A stretch of DNA of 64,000 bases. It comes from Centroberyx gerrardi (lineage: Eukaryota; Chordata; Actinopteri; Beryciformes; Berycidae). The notes below the pieces were generated by a model, which searched no databases, had not been told where the DNA came from, and worked only from the letters and a program-made list of their open reading frames with translations. Position numbers and translations under genes: made by a program. The stretch lies in assembly GCF_048128805.1 (NCBI RefSeq), contig NC_135998.1, positions 22,156,063 through 22,220,062 on the forward strand, given 5' to 3'. This document shows, piece after piece, positions 63,937-64,000 of the stretch. How positions within the stretch are numbered: position 1 is the first letter of the stretch; each line of letters starts with the position of its first letter.

Positions 63937-64000
63937 CTATATGGGTGGAAGCAAACAAAAGTTGAGATTTACAGGACAAGTACAAGAACCATCTAAGCCT

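Overview
The window reads as nuclear DNA of a ray-finned fish, most likely a spiny-rayed (percomorph) teleost. Genes have many short exons with GT-AG introns, mostly 100 to 1500 bp. The non-coding DNA carries CT, CA and AGT microsatellites, hAT-type miniature elements with 8-bp target duplications, a decayed Tc1 element and an L2-like LINE fragment. No tRNA, rRNA, CRISPR array or prokaryotic operon was seen. Exons were called by hand from splice sites, reading-frame phase and remembered family sequences; no alignment was run.

Layout. (1) 1-6803, minus strand: first coding exon of st8sia5 (ganglioside alpha-2,8-sialyltransferase) with upstream leader exons; the rest of the gene runs off the left edge. 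(2) 11785-14937, plus: complete rpl37, with two related C/D-box snoRNA candidates in introns 1 and 3. (3) 20831-29987, plus: complete 11-exon ptgs1 (cyclooxygenase 1, 601 aa); an internally deleted Tc1 copy lies in intron 7. (4) 33206-35800, plus: complete pdcl (phosducin-like, 306 aa). ptgs1 and pdcl also lie close together on human 9q33. (5) 37319-39227, minus: an unrecognised two-exon gene for a 110-aa secreted coiled-coil protein with a GPI-like tail, convergent with pdcl. (6) 40869-43005, minus: complete rpl28 with a pyrimidine-rich first exon. (7) 43599-45576, plus: an unnamed gene encoding three tandem MLLE (PABC) domains and nothing else, head to head with rpl28. (8) 49239 to the right edge, minus: 28 exons of sec16a (about 1200 codons: central conserved domain and C-terminus); its 5' exons lie outside the window.

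The genes are not one pathway. They are a normal mix of translation genes (rpl37, rpl28, perhaps the MLLE protein through PAM2 partners), ER and secretory genes (ptgs1, sec16a, st8sia5) and a chaperone cofactor (pdcl). The most unusual items are the triple-MLLE protein built from a repeated two-exon unit, the tetherin-like layout of the 110-aa protein, the paired intronic snoRNAs, and COX-2-type residues in the drug pocket of an otherwise clear COX-1.
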